Shown here: piece by piece, positions 61,753 through 64,000 of the stretch
Layout of the letters: each line of letters opens with the position of its first letter
How positions within the stretch are numbered: the first letter of the stretch is position 1
From: REEB506 sp049317545
GTDB lineage: Bacteria; Pseudomonadota; Alphaproteobacteria; Caulobacterales; Aquidulcibacteraceae
DNA: 64,000 bases
Assembly: GCA_049317545.1 (NCBI GenBank)
Contig: JBMOIB010000002.1
Location: 1 to 64,000 of the forward strand
Direction: 5' to 3'
Translations under genes and position numbers: made by a program
The notes under the pieces: generated by a model
The model's input: only the letters and a program-made list of their open reading frames with translations
The model's database searches: none
Told to the model about the DNA's origin: nothing

Positions 61753-62184
61753 ATGGGGGCTGCGTTCAACGTTTTTCCGCTCATCTTGATCCCAGTGATC
61801 ATCTACAATCTCAACGCCTTGGTGGTGTCGAACCTCGAAAGCGCCGCGGTCGTTCGCGAGCGGTTGCTGGAGAAGGTGTTCGCCGTTCCGATGGCGTCGA
61901 ACGTGCAATGGATCGTGACGTGGGGCGATCTTCTGCTCCTGATCTCGCTGATCCTGCTGTTCATCGAATTGCTGAAAAGCACGTCCACCGGCGCCTCGGC
62001 GATCTTCAACCACGCGCTGTCGATGCTCGTGTTCATCGTCTGCCTGGTCGAGTTCCTGCTGCACCCGGCCTTCGCAACGACCGTGTTCTTCCTGATCATG
62101 GTGATGTCGCTGCTGGACGTGCTGGCGGGCGTCATCGTCACCATCGTCTCCGCGCGCCGGGACGTGGACTTCGAGCGCCAGTAA
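61753..62184 (+). CDS. Conserved small membrane protein of unknown function
   Basis: The 143-residue protein has four hydrophobic segments: FNVFPLILIPVIIYNL, then WIVTWGDLLLLISLILLFIELL, ALSMLVFIVCLVEFLL and VFFLIMVMSLLDVLAGVIVTI. GGAGGGAG lies 9 nt before ATG 61753; ATG 61660, overlapping the GT2 stop, is possible but adds a charged 31-residue tail. It resembles unnamed alphaproteobacterial inner-membrane proteins. No motif suggests a function. Confidence 0.8.
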   Translation: MGAAFNVFPLILIPVIIYNLNALVVSNLESAAVVRERLLEKVFAVPMASNVQWIVTWGDLLLLISLILLFIELLKSTSTGASAIFNHALSMLVFIVCLVEFLLHPAFATTVFFLIMVMSLLDVLAGVIVTIVSARRDVDFERQ

Positions 62185-62194
62185 AGGCGCCTCG

Positions 62195-62266
62195 TCAGCC
62201 CAGGACGTAGGCGATCGCAAAGGCGATCAGGAAATCCAGCGTGCGGGGATCGAGAAGGCGGGCCAT
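62195..62266 (-). CDS. Candidate 23-residue single-helix membrane microprotein
   Basis: The frame reads MARLLDPRTLDF, then a run LIAFAIAYVLG that could span a membrane half or lie on its surface, and stops. It sits antisense in the gap between a membrane protein and an HTH gene. No strong ribosome site is evident. Given the size it could arise by chance. Confidence 0.3.
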   Translation of the reverse strand: MARLLDPRTLDFLIAFAIAYVLG

Positions 62267-62334
62267 GATCGCCCTGCTGCAAGGACGGGGCCAGCGCCGC
62301 GTCCCCTCGCCCCCGTTTCGCGCCGGAGCCCGCC

Positions 62335-62655
62335 ATGGCCCTGTTCTTCGACAAGCCCTGGTTCGCCGCCGCGCTGGCCGACCGTGGCCTTGACTGGGCG
62401 CATCTCGCCGGAGCCGCAGGCCTCAGCGGCGAGGAGATCGAGCGCATCGTTAAGGACGAGCGTGAGGTTTCGCCTCGCGAGGTGACCGCCTTCGCCGCCC
62501 TGCTTGGCGCGCCGCCGGAAGAGATCGCCCGCCGCTGCGGCGTCTCCACGCGGGCGCCCCAGACTGACCCGATCGCCGCCCGGCTCGACCGTATAGAAGC
62601 GAAAATCGACCGGTTGATCGCCCTGATGGCGTCGCGCGACGGCGGAAGAGACTAG
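62335..62655 (+). CDS. Small helix-turn-helix protein with C-terminal coiled coil
   Basis: A 106-residue protein with an XRE-like HTH pattern: WFAAALADRGLDWAHLAGAAGLSGEEIERIV then SPREVTAFAALLGAPPEEIARRCG. A short coiled coil (RLDRIEAKIDRLIALM) follows. Similar small HTH proteins occur widely in alphaproteobacteria with no assigned role. It is convergent with the PII gene, overlapping by 4 bp. Confidence 0.75.
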   Translation: MALFFDKPWFAAALADRGLDWAHLAGAAGLSGEEIERIVKDEREVSPREVTAFAALLGAPPEEIARRCGVSTRAPQTDPIAARLDRIEAKIDRLIALMASRDGGRD

Positions 62656-62999
62656 TCGCCGCTGACGGCTAAAGCGTCGCGCTCGCCGGTGCGGATGCGC
62701 AGGACGCCGTCGAGATCGCTCACCCACACCTTGCCGTCGCCGATCTTGCCGGTGCGGGCGGAGGCTGCGAGCGCGTCGACGATCCGCTCCACCGCGTCCG
62801 GGGCGGCGACGATTTCGACCTTCACTTTGGGGAGCAGCTTCACCTCGTACTCGGCGCCGCGATAGACCTCGGTCTTGCCCTTCTGCCGGCCATAGCCGCG
62901 GACTTCCGTGACCGTCATGCCGGTGACGCCCGCATCCTTGACCCCATCCAGCACGGCGTCGAGGCGCGAAGGCTTGATGATGGCGGTGATGAGCTTCAT
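62652..62999 (-). CDS. Nitrogen regulatory protein PII (GlnB/GlnK family)
   Basis: A 115-residue PII trimer subunit. The start MKLITAIIKPSRLDAV and the T-loop GYGRQKGKTEVYRGAEYEV (with the uridylylation Tyr in AEY), RTGKIGDGKVWV and RIRTGE are intact. It senses alpha-ketoglutarate, ATP and energy to tune nitrogen metabolism. No amtB or glnA is adjacent, so GlnB and GlnK cannot be told apart. ATG 62999 fits family length. The stop overlaps a convergent HTH gene by 4 bp. Confidence 0.93.
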   Translation of the reverse strand: MKLITAIIKPSRLDAVLDGVKDAGVTGMTVTEVRGYGRQKGKTEVYRGAEYEVKLLPKVKVEIVAAPDAVERIVDALAASARTGKIGDGKVWVSDLDGVLRIRTGERDALAVSGD

Positions 63000-63225
63000 G
63001 GCGACGCCTCGTATTGCACCGCACCATAGAAGGCCCATCCGCGCGGCGATGCAAGATGGGGGATGGGGGAGCGAAAGGCTGCGTGCCGCGCGGCGCCGGA
63101 AGCGTGGACTTGAACGAGGTCCGGCGTTGCGAAGCTTGCGGCGAGTGGGGCGCTCGTCGTGTCTGCAGGTCAAAAGCGCGCCGAGACGCCGTCGATGATT
63201 GACCTCGGAATGCGCCTCGGGCAAA

Positions 63226-63240
63226 TTTTAAACGTTTCAG
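63226..63240. promoter_or_regulatory. LacI-family operator candidate
   Basis: The palindromic core AAACGTTT (63230-63237) has a central CG as in LacI/GalR operators, in a TTTTAAACGTTTCAG context, 13-24 bp before the lacI-type start. Binding here would give autoregulation. The ribosome site AGGAA (63239-63243) overlaps its edge. Confidence 0.4.
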
Positions 63241-63249
63241 GAATCTTCA

Positions 63250-64000
63250 GTGGCCGATAAAGTTACCTTGAAGGACGTCGCCCGCGTGGCGGGGGTGTCC
63301 GTCGCCACTGCGTCCTATGCCCTCAACGGGAAGAGCGAGGTCGGCGAGGGCACGCGCGCACACGTCCTCAACGTTGCACGGCGATTGGGGTATCAGGCCA
63401 ACATGGCCGCCCGCGCCATGAAGACAGGCCGCACGGGGTGTATTGGCCTCGTCATTCCCAACATTACGAACCCGCTGTTCGCAAGACTGGCGCAGAGCGT
63501 AACGTCAGCTGCCGAGGACCATGGCGCGGCCGTCTTCCTGGTTGACAGCGAAGGCTCGAAAGACGCTGAAGCCAATGCGATTGACCATTTGGTCCGCCAT
63601 GGCGCCGACGGCCTTATCTGGTTTCCGGTCAACGACGAGACGCGGATCAAAGCCGGTGACTTCAAGAAGCCCGTCGTCGTTCTGGACCGAGACCTCTCGG
63701 GGTTTGACAAAGTTCAAGCCGAATACGTCGAGGGTGGGCGTCTTGTCGGCGAACACCTCGTCGCGTGTGGGCATAAACGGATTGGGTTGCTGAACGGGCC
63801 GGCGGACGTGTTGAACTCGCGGCAACGCACGGAGGGCATACGCGCCGGACTGGCTGAGGCCGCTGAAGTCGTCTGGTCGCTCGATCATCCCTATGTCCCG
63901 GAATTGACAGCCACTGCGCTGGAATTGCTGGAACGACGCAACGCGACTGCGATCGCCTGCGGCAATGATTTGATCGCCCTAGGGACCATGGCGGCGTTGC
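63250..64000 (+). CDS. LacI family transcriptional regulator (partial, C-terminus outside window)
   Basis: The visible 250 codons start at GTG 63250. The N-terminal HTH is VTLKDVARVAGVSVATASYAL (5-25) and the hinge helix follows AARAMKTGRT. The ligand-binding domain opens GCIGLVIPNITNPLF with NDE, GHKRIGLLNGP and CGNDLIALGTM in place. It likely controls sugar uptake or catabolism genes beyond the window. A palindromic core lies just upstream. The gene runs past the right edge. Confidence 0.92.
   Translation, partial: MADKVTLKDVARVAGVSVATASYALNGKSEVGEGTRAHVLNVARRLGYQANMAARAMKTGRTGCIGLVIPNITNPLFARLAQSVTSAAEDHGAAVFLVDSEGSKDAEANAIDHLVRHGADGLIWFPVNDETRIKAGDFKKPVVVLDRDLSGFDKVQAEYVEGGRLVGEHLVACGHKRIGLLNGPADVLNSRQRTEGIRAGLAEAAEVVWSLDHPYVPELTATALELLERRNATAIACGNDLIALGTMAAL

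Noticed and set aside
63000..63249. Small cysteine-containing frame (about 60 codons) before the LacI-type gene
   Set aside because: No ribosome site, low-complexity residues, and the region is the promoter area of two divergent genes.

Overview
The window is a gene-dense, GC-rich stretch of bacterial chromosome with about 65 genes, both end genes cut by the window, and no intergenic gap above 300 bp. The gene set points to an alphaproteobacterium: RpoH-type sigma factor, COQ9 and UbiG for ubiquinone, ComF next to an NDUFAF5-like methyltransferase, DUF1178, DUF465 proteins, an EI-Ntr (PtsP) beside lysC, a metXW pair, and an HTH/DUF4115 protein before ispG. A TonB receptor, a KDPG aldolase and a LacI regulator would suit an oligotrophic, Caulobacterales-like lineage, but the family is an inference. 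I see no rRNA, tRNA, CRISPR array, prophage or insertion sequence. The region looks like core chromosome.

Layout. 1-3.2 kb: methyltransferase (partial) facing comF-grxC-nitrilase-DUF1178-lipoprotein. 3.4-12.5 kb: ubiG facing lysC-ptsP, then a RodZ-like protein, ispG, a TIR-like membrane protein and glmM. 12.5-19 kb: pgi, metW and metX on the minus strand, chorismate mutase, hisC and prephenate dehydrogenase on the plus strand. 19-25 kb: a TonB receptor under a TPP riboswitch, and a large transporter/histidine-kinase hybrid. 24.8-30.6 kb: mutT, argJ and a parvulin-type isomerase facing secA. 30.7-36.8 kb: exported methyltransferase, cytochrome P450, membrane-associated hydrolase, NatAB-like ABC exporter. 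36.9-42.9 kb: rpsU, COQ9, excisionase-like HTH, purEK, KDPG aldolase, diguanylate cyclase, two DUF465 genes, SDR. 43-49.6 kb: rpoH, rluD, PhoD phosphatase, MFS exporter, hisI, folE. 49.8-57.6 kb: cysS, three related four-cysteine exported proteins around an IscU-like scaffold, M23 peptidase, CorA/ZntB transporter, yidD-thrS. 57.8-64 kb: glycosyltransferases, short IclR-type HTH, membrane proteins, PII protein, LacI regulator (partial).

Most genes sit in short operons with 1-8 nt overlaps (grxC/nitrilase/DUF1178/lipoprotein, metX/metW, hisC/tyrA, purE/purK, argJ/mutT, ABC pair, hisI/MFS, IscU-like/lipoprotein). Pathway links include thiamine uptake under TPP control, methionine, tyrosine and histidine branches, purine synthesis, threonyl-tRNA supply and envelope homeostasis.

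The most noteworthy observations are: a possible threonine-codon leader peptide plus strong hairpin ahead of yidD-thrS; an rpsU gene whose only well-placed start is CTG behind a strong Shine-Dalgarno; three paralogous exported proteins with four conserved cysteines and an invariant nine-residue spacing; a TIR-like domain fused to a membrane anchor; and a nested inverted-repeat element of REP/MITE type between glmM and pgi. All are inferences from sequence reading alone.
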